From contig JAJFJB010000478.1 in NCBI GenBank assembly GCA_021774435.1, forward strand, positions 1-60,063: 60,063 nt of DNA, written 5' to 3'. This DNA is from Alphaproteobacteria bacterium (GTDB lineage: Bacteria; Pseudomonadota; Alphaproteobacteria; UBA8366; GCA-2717185). The notes beneath the pieces are model-generated. The model saw only the letters and a list, made by a program, of their open reading frames with translations. It made no database searches and was not told where the DNA came from. Of the stretch, positions 44,106 to 53,030 are shown piece by piece. Position 1 is the stretch's first letter, and every line of letters starts with the position of its first letter. The translations under genes were made by a program, and so were the position numbers.

Positions 44106-44921
44106 CTACACGGTCTCGACCGTATCCTTCGCCGCCGCCGCCGTCGCACCAGCAACCTTCCGCAGGGCGTTCATTTCATTCTGGATTATCCGCTGCAACA
44201 TCCGGCCATCCGTGGAGTGCAACACGAAGCGTGCGCCAAGTTTGATCGCCTTGGTCGACGTGTCGATAGTTTGTTGATGCACCATGACAGGGATCTTGCG
44301 AGCCTCGCACCGTTTGATGATGTCCTCGATCACGCGCAAATATTTCTTGTTCGCGTAATCGTCCGGAATACCCAGTGAGGTCGACATATCGTTGGGACCA
44401 ATGAACACGCCATCGATTCCACCGACATCCAGGATCGCATCAAGGTTTTTATAGGCCGGTTCGGATTCAATTCCGATGATGACAAACGATTCCTTGCGCC
44501 GGTTTTGCAGATATTTTTTGGTTCCCGGGCTCGGCAACACATTCTCTTCCACCGCGCGGCGCAAATACTCGCCCTTCAGCGGATGCCATTTAGCCGTTGC
44601 GACCACGGCCTGCACTTCTTCGACCGTCTCGCAATAAGGAACAAGAACACCAGCGGTACCCGCATCCAGCGCCATAGCTACCCATTCGGATTTCGGGATC
44701 GGAATCCGCACGATGGGGGTGATGTCCGCACGGCGCAGCATGCCGGTCAGTTGCTGAATTTCCGTCCGGTCGCGCGAACCATGCTCGGAATCGATAATAG
44801 CGTAGTCCAAGGTGCTGCCCGACAGCACTTGTTCGAACCGGGTTGAGGCCATCTGTGACAACATGCAACCGAAAACATGGCCGCCTGATTTAAGAGTGCG
44901 TCGAAGTTTGGTCGCGTTCAT
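44106..44921 (-). CDS. HpcH/HpaI family aldolase
   Basis: This metal-dependent class II pyruvate aldolase-like protein has 271 residues. It shows the active-site DSEHGSRDRTEIQQL loop (His near 47), RIPIPKSEWVAMALDAGTAG, metal ligand candidates in GIESEPAYKN, and the GVFIGPNDMSTSLG block. It would cleave or form a 2-oxo-4-hydroxy acid from pyruvate and an aldehyde. A GGGAG precedes the ATG. The order aldolase, ketopantoate-reductase-like, DUF1028 on one strand suggests a small catabolic operon. Confidence 0.88.
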   Translation of the reverse strand: MNATKLRRTLKSGGHVFGCMLSQMASTRFEQVLSGSTLDYAIIDSEHGSRDRTEIQQLTGMLRRADITPIVRIPIPKSEWVAMALDAGTAGVLVPYCETVEEVQAVVATAKWHPLKGEYLRRAVEENVLPSPGTKKYLQNRRKESFVIIGIESEPAYKNLDAILDVGGIDGVFIGPNDMSTSLGIPDDYANKKYLRVIEDIIKRCEARKIPVMVHQQTIDTSTKAIKLGARFVLHSTDGRMLQRIIQNEMNALRKVAGATAAAAKDTVETV

Positions 44922-45007
44922 AAGATTTTATCTCCCTGTTACAGCCACAGGTGATAGCCTCCCGGCGCGCGACATGCAAAAATCATTTGCCTTTAGAGGA
45001 AACCAAA

Positions 45008-45637
45008 ATGGCCGAGATCGAGTATTTCTATTCCGCCCATTCGGCATACGCCTATATCGGCTCGGCGAAATTCATGGACATCGTCCGCGCCGCGGGACAG
45101 GAAATTATTCACAAACCTTTCGATCTCCGTGCCGCGGTTGCGGTAACGGGGCCTGGCCCGACAAATGGTCTGACCCCGCAACGACGCGCCTATTTCTCCG
45201 GGCGGGAGATCGAGCGCTGGGCGGAAGCGCGCGGCGCCGCGATCATGCAAGGCCGCCACCCGACCTATCATAGCAACGGAATCGCGCTGTCGAACGGCAT
45301 GCTGATCGCCGGGCTGCAGCAAGGCATCGATATCGATCAGTTGGCGCATGGCATGCTGGAAGCGCATTGGCGCGACGACGCGGATCTCGACGACCGGGAC
45401 ACGCTGGCGATAATTGGCAAAGCAGCCGGTGTCGACCCCGTACCCCTTCTGGACGCGGCGATGTCACCGGAAATTCAGGCTATTTACGACGTGAATACGA
45501 AGGAAGCGATCGAACGCTCCGTCTTTGGATCGCCGACTTATTTCGTCGATGGCGACATGTTCTACGGCCAGGACCATCTGGAGTTAGTGGAACGGGCGAT
45601 TGCAAAGCCATTTTCGGGTACTTGGCCGCGCGACTGA
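45008..45637 (+). CDS. DsbA-family protein, HCCA isomerase-like
   Basis: This thioredoxin-fold protein of the GST-kappa/HCCA isomerase type has 209 residues from the ATG at 45008, placed behind GAGGAAA. The N-terminal EIEYFYSAHSAYAYIGS has serines where the redox cysteines would be. The C-terminal FGSPTYFVDGDMFYGQDHLELVE block is the family hallmark. It is only about a third similar by eye to the copy at 7874, so the two probably act on different substrates. It is followed 30 bases later by the lactonase-like gene. Confidence 0.85.
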   Translation: MAEIEYFYSAHSAYAYIGSAKFMDIVRAAGQEIIHKPFDLRAAVAVTGPGPTNGLTPQRRAYFSGREIERWAEARGAAIMQGRHPTYHSNGIALSNGMLIAGLQQGIDIDQLAHGMLEAHWRDDADLDDRDTLAIIGKAAGVDPVPLLDAAMSPEIQAIYDVNTKEAIERSVFGSPTYFVDGDMFYGQDHLELVERAIAKPFSGTWPRD

Positions 45638-45667
45638 GGCTCCATCGCATTTCCGGAGAACTTCAAT

Positions 45668-46684
45668 ATGTACCATGTCTATATCAGTGTTTCGGGGGAT
45701 GACCGGATCGCCCGCTTCACGATGAATCCTGAAACAGGTGCGCTCATCCCCGGCGACGATATCGCGCTATCCGGTAGGCCCGCCTATGCCACGGTCAGCC
45801 CGAATGGACAGTTCATGCATGTCGCGCGCAAAGGGTCGTTACAGATCACAAGTTTCGCTATCGAAACCAGCAGCGGGGACCTTACAGAGATCGGCACGAT
45901 CCCCATTGGCGCCGATCCGGCCTATGTTTCAACTGACAAGACCGGCCGTTACCTGTTCTCCGCATCCTATTTCGACGGCATAACGGCGGTGCATGGGATT
46001 GGGGAAAACGGTGCCGTACAGGAAAAGCCAATCGAGTGGCTTGCGACGGGCATGCGCGCGCATTGCATTGAATCCGATCCGACGAACCGGTTCGTCTTTG
46101 TTCCGCACATCTTTCGAGAGGACGCGCCAAACACGACATTTCAGTTCCGTTTCGACGAAACGTCGGGTGCGTTGACGCCCAACACACCGGACCGGTGCGA
46201 CCCGCCCGGACCCGACGGGCCACGCCATTTTTGCTTTCACCCGAATATACCCATCGTCTATTTCTCAAACGAACAGGGCTGCAGCATTGGCACTTATACA
46301 TTGGATGTGGAAGCGGGCACTCTGTCTCATATCCAAACAAAATCAACGCTGCCGGCTGGCTGGTCGGGAGACAGCAAATGTTCACAAATTCGTATGACGC
46401 CCGATGGCCGATTTCTCTATGCGCCCAATAGGGGACACGACAGTATTGCCGAATTCGCGGTTGAAGCGGACGGCACCCTACGCTGGCTTGGCTACGTGCC
46501 GGCGGAAAAGATACCACGCGCCTTCCAGATCGACCCGGCGGGACGATATCTTCTATCCGCCGGTCACGGGTCCGGCCGCCTCGGCATCTTTCGAATAGAC
46601 CAAGAGACGGGACGGCTGGAACGCCGCTCGACCCATCCGCTTGGCAAATTACCGATGTGGATTACAATCCTGCCGGTGAATTAG
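45668..46684 (+). CDS. Lactonase family beta-propeller (6-phosphogluconolactonase-like)
   Basis: This seven-bladed propeller protein of the YbhE type has 338 residues. Repeated blades are visible as YATVSPNGQFMHVA, YVSTDKTGRYLFSASY, GPRHFCFHPNIPIVYFSNE, IRMTPDGRFLYAPNRGHDSIAEF and FQIDPAGRYLLSAGHGSGRL. Relatives hydrolyse lactones such as 6-phosphogluconolactone or muconolactone-type rings. There is no signal peptide. Following an isomerase-like gene, a role in a ring-cleavage or lactone step is plausible. Its stop codon interlocks with that of the convergent cytochrome gene (TTAG at 46681-46684). Confidence 0.85.
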   Translation: MYHVYISVSGDDRIARFTMNPETGALIPGDDIALSGRPAYATVSPNGQFMHVARKGSLQITSFAIETSSGDLTEIGTIPIGADPAYVSTDKTGRYLFSASYFDGITAVHGIGENGAVQEKPIEWLATGMRAHCIESDPTNRFVFVPHIFREDAPNTTFQFRFDETSGALTPNTPDRCDPPGPDGPRHFCFHPNIPIVYFSNEQGCSIGTYTLDVEAGTLSHIQTKSTLPAGWSGDSKCSQIRMTPDGRFLYAPNRGHDSIAEFAVEADGTLRWLGYVPAEKIPRAFQIDPAGRYLLSAGHGSGRLGIFRIDQETGRLERRSTHPLGKLPMWITILPVN

Positions 46685-49581
46685 CGCGCCGACGCTGCTG
46701 TCACCACATCGAACCCCCATCCCCTGAAGGGCGTTTCCGCCAAATTCAAATGATTGACCATGTATTTGAGTCGCTCGCGGCTTGGTCCCTTGCCACTTGT
46801 ACCATCGGCGCCAAACCGATCTTTAAGATAGAAAGGCGGAATCGATTGATATACAAGCGTTGCTTCAAACCGAACGGCGTTAGCAACTTGGGCTAGTGGC
46901 ATACGATAGGAAACAATCTTCCCGCCTGGGTTCTTCGGGTTCAAAATCTGCTTACCGCCTTTGGCGTACGGCGCGGTTATTTTCGCATTGGGACCATTCG
47001 GCTTCCAGCCCAGGGGTAACATCCGATTGTCCTTACAGTGTGTCTTTATGCCCAGGAAACTGGTTGTAAGTTTGCCCTCGTTATTGGCGACTCGTTCCGA
47101 AAATATCTGAACCTGTGATTCTGAGGAAACCACCTTATAGTCCGGCTGGATTTTATCGCAGGTTTGGGCGAACTCGCTCGGCAGTGGCTTGGCGTCGGGT
47201 CCCAGGATAACGCCCGCGGCGTCCGTACTGCCGGATTGCCACAAAACCGAACCGCCGGCATCAAACGCGCCGAAGCGGATAAAGGCACGCCGGAACCCAA
47301 CACCTGAGGGGAATTTGTGGCCGGCTAAGTTCTCTATCTGAACGGCAACTTCAAGGTTGCCATCAACGGTTTCCGGTTTCCCAACCGCAAGGCGTACAGT
47401 TTGATCGCGACCCATGCGAATGGTCTCCTCCGCCGCGAGTTGCAAACGCGGAACCGCTGTCAGTACGGTTCCTGGGTTCGTGTTGGTGACACCAAGTTCG
47501 GTTGCGAATTGCTGGAACATGTTTTGCGCTACACCATTGAGCGCGACCAAGGTGTGGCGCCGATAGCCTTTCTTCGGTACCGGTGTAATCAAGGAACCTT
47601 CTGCCCGGTTGGGCACGGGCGGGAAATTCTCGTCCTCGACATTCGCGATGGTGAATTCCAGCGGCTGTTTTGGATTGGTTTCGAACGTCGCCGGCATATG
47701 GCAATCGGCACAGCTGCGCCCCAGCGGATTGTCGGGCCTTTCGTCATTGTAGTCGCTGTTCAACCACTCGAGGTAAGTGGTTTGTTCATGCGCGGTACCC
47801 AATGGGGGGTTCTTGAAATCTTTGGGTGTGGCGCCATGGCGCGGCAAGATTGGAAGCACGATAGTGTGGCAGGATCCACAAAGAGCGCTCGACGTGATCT
47901 GTGCGCCTTGCTTTGGCTTAATACCAAGCGCCTGCTCCATATAATATGGTTTGATATCCGCGTCGGCGAAAGGGCCGAAGACACTGCCAGGCGCGGCAAC
48001 GTTAAATTTTCCGGTAAAGGTACTGGAATCACCGAGGCCTTCCGGAGTTACCTGGTGGCAGACAAGGCAGGAGACACCATCCCGCGCCAGGCCACCCCAT
48101 CGCGCCGGGCTTTGATTTTCGGGCGCCAGAAAAGTCGAACTTGGACTTACATAGGTGTATTTCGACGTGAAGAGCTTGTCGCTGCCCTTGTTATCGAGAT
48201 GGAACTGGCGTTGGCCCATAACCTGATGGCAGCTCAGGCAAAGATTGGAAATATTGTCGGCAATTTCAGGCCGCATCGCGCGTTCCGATTCCAGCTGTGC
48301 ATGAAAAATCGGATCGCGTCCCGCCAGCCCCATAATAGAGGCACTCCATTCACCGTAAGGTGACAGATTATATTGTTTCGCCGTCGCGGGATCCGTCGCC
48401 AGCATCGCCGGGTCGCGGCCGCCAAGAAGCGCCGAGATATCATGACACCCGCGACAGGAATCGCTGGCTTCGAACTGCGCAGGCCCGTCGGGACCAGGGA
48501 CGACATGATCCGCGAAGAGGCTCCCTGGAAAGTTTTTGAACGAACTCTTGCCGCCGCTCGTCCCATAGAGAGCAACGGTCGCTGGATTTGGGGCCGCAAG
48601 CGGTAACGTGAAGACCGAAGGTCCCCCCGCTTTCGTCGCCGCGAGAGTCGCGACCATCTCCTCAATCGCCTTGATTAGCTTCGGGTCTTTGACCTTGACA
48701 GCTTTAAGCGCGGCAAGCGACGCCTTCAAATCATTGGCGGAGTTGATATCAAGCGTTCCGTGGCCGGCATAGAAGGCCTTTTTATCGCTTGTCGCGATAA
48801 TGCTGGGGGACGGCCCCACATAGGTATACTGCTCCCCCTTGCCTTCGATATTGGATATATCCGCGAAAGTCATCTGGTTGATTTGACCAGGGTCGTGCTC
48901 GGTCCCCGCGTGACACGAAAGGCAAAATGAAAGGCCATATTGTGCGGCGACGAATGGCACGCCGAAGGTGGGGTTTCCCGGCAAGAAATAGAGAAACCAC
49001 AGCCAACCATCCTTAGTAACGCGACTGTCCTTGAACATGACGGCCCAGCCGGCAATCTGTGTTGGCGGTACACTTGGCGAGGCAGGATTATCGAAATACA
49101 TTTGCTTGACGATCATCTCGCCATCCGGAATGGCGCCCTTACGCCCCCCTTCCAGCCAAGATACGACGCCGGGGCTGTAATACAGCCGGACTCGGGAATG
49201 GGTCATATAGCCAACACCCGCCGTCGCCGCGAATGTCGCGACTTGAGCGGCATCAGCGGGTTTGCCGTCAGCCATACTCGGCACCGCCGAGAGATCGACA
49301 TAAGGACCAGTCATACGGATGTCGCCGGACCGAGGCGCCTTATCGTGCACCCAGCCCTCGAATCCTCCCGCGCCCGTGAATAACATCAAGGCGGCAACTT
49401 TTGCTGCCGGCACGGATTGCGCGTCCGGACGAAACAGGAGGTACTCCTTGAGCACATCGTATGTCCAATCGATATGCGCGAGGTCCTCGATCGCAACTTT
49501 CGCCCAATCTTTTCCGGTTTGGGCCTGGAGTTGGAACGACGCAAAAAGGACCAGAAGGAAAGTGACTGCGCGAAAGGTCAT
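46681..49581 (-). CDS. Large multihaem c-type cytochrome (six CxxCH)
   Basis: This secreted protein of 966 residues starts with a signal peptide (RAVTFLLVLFASFQLQA, cleaved near residue 20). Six C-x2-C-H haem-attachment sites lie at 220, 376, 448, 505, 568 and 624, all in the first two thirds. The last 330 residues have no haem site and look beta-rich (VQIENLAGHKFPSGVGFRRAFI). That arrangement resembles periplasmic or outer-membrane multihaem proteins of the cytochrome c554/hydroxylamine-oxidoreductase sphere, but I do not recognise a named member. It stands alone on its strand. Electron transfer or a redox-enzyme function in the periplasm is inferred from the haems. Confidence 0.85.
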   Translation of the reverse strand: MTFRAVTFLLVLFASFQLQAQTGKDWAKVAIEDLAHIDWTYDVLKEYLLFRPDAQSVPAAKVAALMLFTGAGGFEGWVHDKAPRSGDIRMTGPYVDLSAVPSMADGKPADAAQVATFAATAGVGYMTHSRVRLYYSPGVVSWLEGGRKGAIPDGEMIVKQMYFDNPASPSVPPTQIAGWAVMFKDSRVTKDGWLWFLYFLPGNPTFGVPFVAAQYGLSFCLSCHAGTEHDPGQINQMTFADISNIEGKGEQYTYVGPSPSIIATSDKKAFYAGHGTLDINSANDLKASLAALKAVKVKDPKLIKAIEEMVATLAATKAGGPSVFTLPLAAPNPATVALYGTSGGKSSFKNFPGSLFADHVVPGPDGPAQFEASDSCRGCHDISALLGGRDPAMLATDPATAKQYNLSPYGEWSASIMGLAGRDPIFHAQLESERAMRPEIADNISNLCLSCHQVMGQRQFHLDNKGSDKLFTSKYTYVSPSSTFLAPENQSPARWGGLARDGVSCLVCHQVTPEGLGDSSTFTGKFNVAAPGSVFGPFADADIKPYYMEQALGIKPKQGAQITSSALCGSCHTIVLPILPRHGATPKDFKNPPLGTAHEQTTYLEWLNSDYNDERPDNPLGRSCADCHMPATFETNPKQPLEFTIANVEDENFPPVPNRAEGSLITPVPKKGYRRHTLVALNGVAQNMFQQFATELGVTNTNPGTVLTAVPRLQLAAEETIRMGRDQTVRLAVGKPETVDGNLEVAVQIENLAGHKFPSGVGFRRAFIRFGAFDAGGSVLWQSGSTDAAGVILGPDAKPLPSEFAQTCDKIQPDYKVVSSESQVQIFSERVANNEGKLTTSFLGIKTHCKDNRMLPLGWKPNGPNAKITAPYAKGGKQILNPKNPGGKIVSYRMPLAQVANAVRFEATLVYQSIPPFYLKDRFGADGTSGKGPSRERLKYMVNHLNLAETPFRGWGFDVVTAASAR

Positions 49582-49720
49582 CGCTCTATCCCTAGAATGG
49601 AAAATGCGATGCCATTTTAGCTCTTAGTTAGAGAAAACCATATACTTAAGATTGCATTTTTTCTTTTTTGCGATTCAGCCTACCGCCGTTGCCGCAACAG
49701 TTAGACAAGATGAGAATAGC

Positions 49721-49748
49721 CGGTCGCGCATTTCGCCCCACGCGACCG
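49721..49748 (-). terminator. Stem-loop downstream of ketopantoate-reductase-like gene
   Basis: A perfect 8-base stem, CGGTCGCG (49721-49728) with CGCGACCG (49741-49748), encloses a 12-base loop. It lies 16 bases past the stop at 49765 on the minus strand. No T-run follows in that direction, so it may be a factor-assisted terminator or an mRNA-protecting hairpin rather than a classic intrinsic terminator. The rest of the 183-base spacer 49582-49764 is AT-rich near the cytochrome gene and holds no gene I can see. Confidence 0.4.
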
Positions 49749-49764
49749 CGATCTTGCCGGCAGC

Positions 49765-50817
49765 CTAAATATCCGCCAGCAAATCCGGGCTAGCGTCGCG
49801 CTCGCCGCGTTCGACCATTTTGACCGCCGCGATCAGCGCTTCGTTGGCCGGTGTCGCGATTCCGGTCTCCCGGCCTTTTTGCACGACCAGACCGTTCATA
49901 TAGTCGATCTCGGTACGGCGGCCCTTCATCATGTCCTGTCCCATTGACGGGCGTGCGTTCGGATTACCCTTGCCGGCCGTGGTAATGTAGTTGTCTTCGA
50001 CGATCTTGCGCGCCTCACTGTCGCCGTCCGCAGCCGCGACATAGACGTCGCTTTCGAGCCCACCGAGCTTCTCCAGCTTGAAACCGGAGGCGCGGCCGAC
50101 GCGTATACATTCCGAAATCAGTTTCATTTTCACGTCGCGCAAATGTGGGTCGGCGGCAATCGCGGCACCGCCAAGTCCGGTGCTCGCCGACACACCGTTA
50201 CTACTACCGTTGAGGCAGAGCTTACTCCAGCGCTCACCCCAGATGTTGGTCGTCACCATGGCGCTGTCGGTAAAGCCGCAGAGCCGGGCCACTTCCTGCG
50301 TCCGCGGCGTTTCCTCGCCATGCACCTCACCGGCGCGGAACACAGTGTGTGCGTTGCCATGCACCGGCACGTTGCGGTTGACATGGGCCGGACCACGCAG
50401 TTCGACCGAAATCTTCGCCGCGATGCAGCCGACCACCTTGCCCCAACCGACGATCCCGGCGATGAACTCCTCATTCATGCAGTTCTGCAGCGAGACGACG
50501 AACCCGTCCGGCGCCAGATACGGCTTGATCAGGTAGGTTGCCATCTCCGTCTCGTAGGATTTCATGCAGACGAAGGCAATATCAACTGGCCGGCCCTTCG
50601 ACAGGGCCTGCACGTCGGAGAAATGCATGGCGTTGACCGGCACGGTGAATTCCTCCGCCTCGGTCACACCGGTCAGGTGCAGCCCGTCGCTGCGCATTTT
50701 CTCGACATGTTCGGGCCAGCCATCGATGAAGACGACATCCTCGCCATTCTTCGCCATAAAGCCCCCGACCTGGGCGCCGACCGCGCCAGCGCCGACGATT
50801 GCAATTTTCAAACCCAT
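49765..50817 (-). CDS. Ketopantoate reductase family protein
   Basis: This 2-dehydropantoate 2-reductase-like protein has 350 residues, with a Rossmann start LKIAIVGAGAVGAQVGGFM, VCMKSYETEMATYLI, VVSLQNCMNEE and the C-terminal catalytic region NIWGERWSKLCLNGSSNG. I prefer the ATG at 50817, five bases after GGAGG, over the GTG at 50829. It is closely similar to the next gene upstream (50987), evidently a tandem duplicate pair. The 169-base spacer between the two contains repeats that look like operators. It likely reduces or oxidises a branched hydroxy or oxo acid rather than making pantothenate. Confidence 0.87.
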   Translation of the reverse strand: MGLKIAIVGAGAVGAQVGGFMAKNGEDVVFIDGWPEHVEKMRSDGLHLTGVTEAEEFTVPVNAMHFSDVQALSKGRPVDIAFVCMKSYETEMATYLIKPYLAPDGFVVSLQNCMNEEFIAGIVGWGKVVGCIAAKISVELRGPAHVNRNVPVHGNAHTVFRAGEVHGEETPRTQEVARLCGFTDSAMVTTNIWGERWSKLCLNGSSNGVSASTGLGGAAIAADPHLRDVKMKLISECIRVGRASGFKLEKLGGLESDVYVAAADGDSEARKIVEDNYITTAGKGNPNARPSMGQDMMKGRRTEIDYMNGLVVQKGRETGIATPANEALIAAVKMVERGERDASPDLLADI

Positions 50818-50889
50818 CTCATCCTCCACTTCGTGTCCCGTGATCCGCTCGTGTCCTGATCGTGAAATTCAAAGGATTGAATTTTGCAT

Positions 50890-50980
50890 GAATCAGCACA
50901 CTACTATAATTGATTCTAGTGTGATTCAGCTCCTAAAGTTCGTCGCATTGAATGCGACAAACTTCGGAATCATCACACTA
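50890..50980. promoter_or_regulatory. Repeat-rich operator-like region
   Basis: The spacer upstream of the 50817 start holds two direct copies of GAATCAkCACACTA at 50890-50903 and 50967-50980 (13 of 14 identical). An inverted partial copy (TAGTGTGATTC, 50917-50927) lies between them. A near-perfect 29-base palindrome centred on GTCGCATTgAATGCGAC sits at 50936-50964. The palindrome half sites are 14 bases with one mismatch. The arrangement suggests two kinds of regulator site controlling the downstream reductase gene. No matching regulator gene is adjacent. Confidence 0.5.
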
Positions 50981-50986
50981 TGTCGC

Positions 50987-52039
50987 CTAAAGATTGGCGA
51001 CATGTTTGGGATCAGGTTCAATTTCCCCGCGCTCACAGCGCTTTACCAGATCGACCATTGCCGCGTTCAACGGCGTCGCAAGACCGACTTCGGCGGCCTT
51101 CTCGACGACGAAACCGTTCATTGCGTCGATCTCCGTCTTGCGGCCCTTGAGCATGTCCTGGCCCATGGACGGACGCGCGCCATCGCTGCGGTTCGCGATC
51201 TCGGCGAACAGACCGTCCTCGATTTCCTGCAACGCCTTTTTGTCACCCTCGGCAGCCGCGTACCATTGCTCGGCGGTCGTGCCCTTCTTGGTTCCCACGA
51301 CGAAGCCCAAGGCCTTGCCGACCTTAAGGGTTTCCGCCGTAAGCCGGATATTCACCGAACGCGCACCGTCGTCGCGAACCATGTCGTTGCCGCCAAGGCC
51401 CGTGCACGCCGATAGGCCGTTATGGCTGGAATTGATCACCAGCTTGGTCCAGCGTTCACCCCAAATATTCTTGGTCACCATCGAACTGTCGGTATGACCG
51501 GCCAATTCCGCAACTTCCTCTACCCGGTCCGTCACCCGCCCGTGCAGTTCGCCGGCCCGGAAGACTGTGTAGCTGTCGCCGCGGATCGGCACATGGCGTC
51601 GGACAAGGGCCGGCCCTTCGAGACCGCAGCTGATGCTGCTGGCGATACAGCCGATTACCCGATGCGCGCCGACAACGGCGGCGATGGCTTCTTCGTTGAT
51701 CGCATTTTGCAGCGAAACGACATACCCATCAGGCGCCAGATAACTTTCGATCAAGGCCGCCGCAAACTGCGTCTCGTAAGATTTCACGGAGATGAAAGCG
51801 ATATCGATCGGCCCTTCCTTAGGCAGGTTGGACACTTCGCAGATGTTGATCGCCTTGACCGGAACGTTATGGCTCTCCGCCTCGGTCGTACCCCGCAGGT
51901 CGAGCCCGCTTTTATTCATTTTGGTGACATGATCGGGCCACGCATCGATCAAGGTCACGTCGGCGCCATTGCGCACCATATTGCCGGCGACATAACCACC
52001 AACCGCGCCGCTTCCGACCATTGCTATTCTTTTACTCAA
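50987..52039 (-). CDS. Ketopantoate reductase family protein
   Basis: This protein of 350 residues is a paralogue of the gene at 49765. It has KRIAMVGSGAVGGYVAG, the ISVKSYETQFAAALI helix, VVSLQNAINEEAIAAVV, and the catalytic region NIWGERWTKLVINSSHNG. The TTG at 52039, six bases after GGGAGGAA, is a better start than the GTG at 52054, which overlaps that ribosome site. The two paralogues differ most in the loop after the Rossmann domain, so different substrates are possible. It follows the hot-dog hydratase gene by 74 bases on the same strand. Confidence 0.87.
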   Translation of the reverse strand: MSKRIAMVGSGAVGGYVAGNMVRNGADVTLIDAWPDHVTKMNKSGLDLRGTTEAESHNVPVKAINICEVSNLPKEGPIDIAFISVKSYETQFAAALIESYLAPDGYVVSLQNAINEEAIAAVVGAHRVIGCIASSISCGLEGPALVRRHVPIRGDSYTVFRAGELHGRVTDRVEEVAELAGHTDSSMVTKNIWGERWTKLVINSSHNGLSACTGLGGNDMVRDDGARSVNIRLTAETLKVGKALGFVVGTKKGTTAEQWYAAAEGDKKALQEIEDGLFAEIANRSDGARPSMGQDMLKGRKTEIDAMNGFVVEKAAEVGLATPLNAAMVDLVKRCERGEIEPDPKHVANL

Positions 52040-52113
52040 GAGACTTCCTCCCACATCTGACTCTTAATTCTTGCGCGCAGCTTAACCGCACGACACCACT
52101 TCATCCAAATCCG

Positions 52114-52971
52114 TCAGTCGCGAAACAGCGCACGGCCATCGCTGATCGCTTTCGACCCGTCCGCCGCCAGCACTTCATATACAGTCCCCGTGGCGGTGGC
52201 GGCATGGCGTACGGTGATATCCGTGCCGGGAATGACCATCCCGGTAAAGCGTCCCGTGAAGCGGGCCAGCCGTCCCGGTTCGCCGCCCAGCCGGTTCGCC
52301 ACAATCTCGCGCACCGCCAAAGCCCAGGTCGCCGTTCCATGCAAAATGATATCCGGCAAGCCTGCCGCGAGCGCGACCTCGCGTTCGGTGTGAATGGGAT
52401 TCCAGATATCGGCGCATTCCGTATAGACATGCGGCAGCTCGCGCGCGATCGGGATCACCATCTCCGTCCAACCAGTGGTCACTGGATCGTCAGACCACGG
52501 GGGCGCTTCCTCGATGACCCGATCCTCTCCCTCCACTTCGACGCCGCGGGTGATGCCTGTTGTGTATGTGGTAGATACGGGCTCGCCCTCGACTGTCGTT
52601 AGATCGATCCGCGTCATCGTCAGCGCGCCGGGCCTAATCCTTCTGATCGCGACGATCTGCCCGGTTACGCGTAGCTTATCTCCCGGCCGCATCAAGCGAT
52701 GAAACTGCGTATCTTGTACGGCATGAACACCGCGCCGACTCTCCTCAGGCGTGGCCCCGAATTCCGGTATCGTCCGAATATCACGCGAGGCGGGCCACTC
52801 CGGCGTAACGACCATCGCCGGTGGCGCGACAATCCCACCCGGCCTTGCATCATCAAAATAGATATCGGCGATCTCCCCCATCCCGGCGGCATAGGCGAGA
52901 CATTTACGGACATCGACATCGTAGTCATAAGGTTCGACATCGCGCCCAGCAACAGCGGATCGAATCGGCAT
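52114..52971 (-). CDS. MaoC/FAS1-type hot-dog dehydratase-like protein
   Basis: This double-hot-dog protein has 285 residues. The N-terminal hot-dog (residues 10-140) is followed by a MaoC-type half with the active-site pattern IWNPIHTEREVALAAGLPDIILHGTATWAL. In this pattern the aspartate of the usual D-x4-H motif is asparagine, but the histidine and the HGT loop are intact. Such proteins hydrate or dehydrate 2-enoyl-CoA-type thioesters. The asparagine makes catalysis uncertain. It is upstream of the paralogous reductase pair and may share their transcript. Confidence 0.8.
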   Translation of the reverse strand: MPIRSAVAGRDVEPYDYDVDVRKCLAYAAGMGEIADIYFDDARPGGIVAPPAMVVTPEWPASRDIRTIPEFGATPEESRRGVHAVQDTQFHRLMRPGDKLRVTGQIVAIRRIRPGALTMTRIDLTTVEGEPVSTTYTTGITRGVEVEGEDRVIEEAPPWSDDPVTTGWTEMVIPIARELPHVYTECADIWNPIHTEREVALAAGLPDIILHGTATWALAVREIVANRLGGEPGRLARFTGRFTGMVIPGTDITVRHAATATGTVYEVLAADGSKAISDGRALFRD

Positions 52972-53030
52972 GGCAGGCTCCTTGTTGGCTCACACCAGCT
53001 TAAAGGACAGCGAACCAAGCTGCCAAACGA

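Noticed and set aside
43346..44245. Long open frame (299 codons) on the + strand
   Set aside because: It is antisense to the ketopantoate-reductase-like gene and the end of the HpaI aldolase gene, and lacks family features.
47401..48363. Long open frame (320 codons) on the + strand
   Set aside because: It is antisense to the multihaem cytochrome gene, whose CxxCH motifs establish the coding strand. It is a GC-rich shadow frame.
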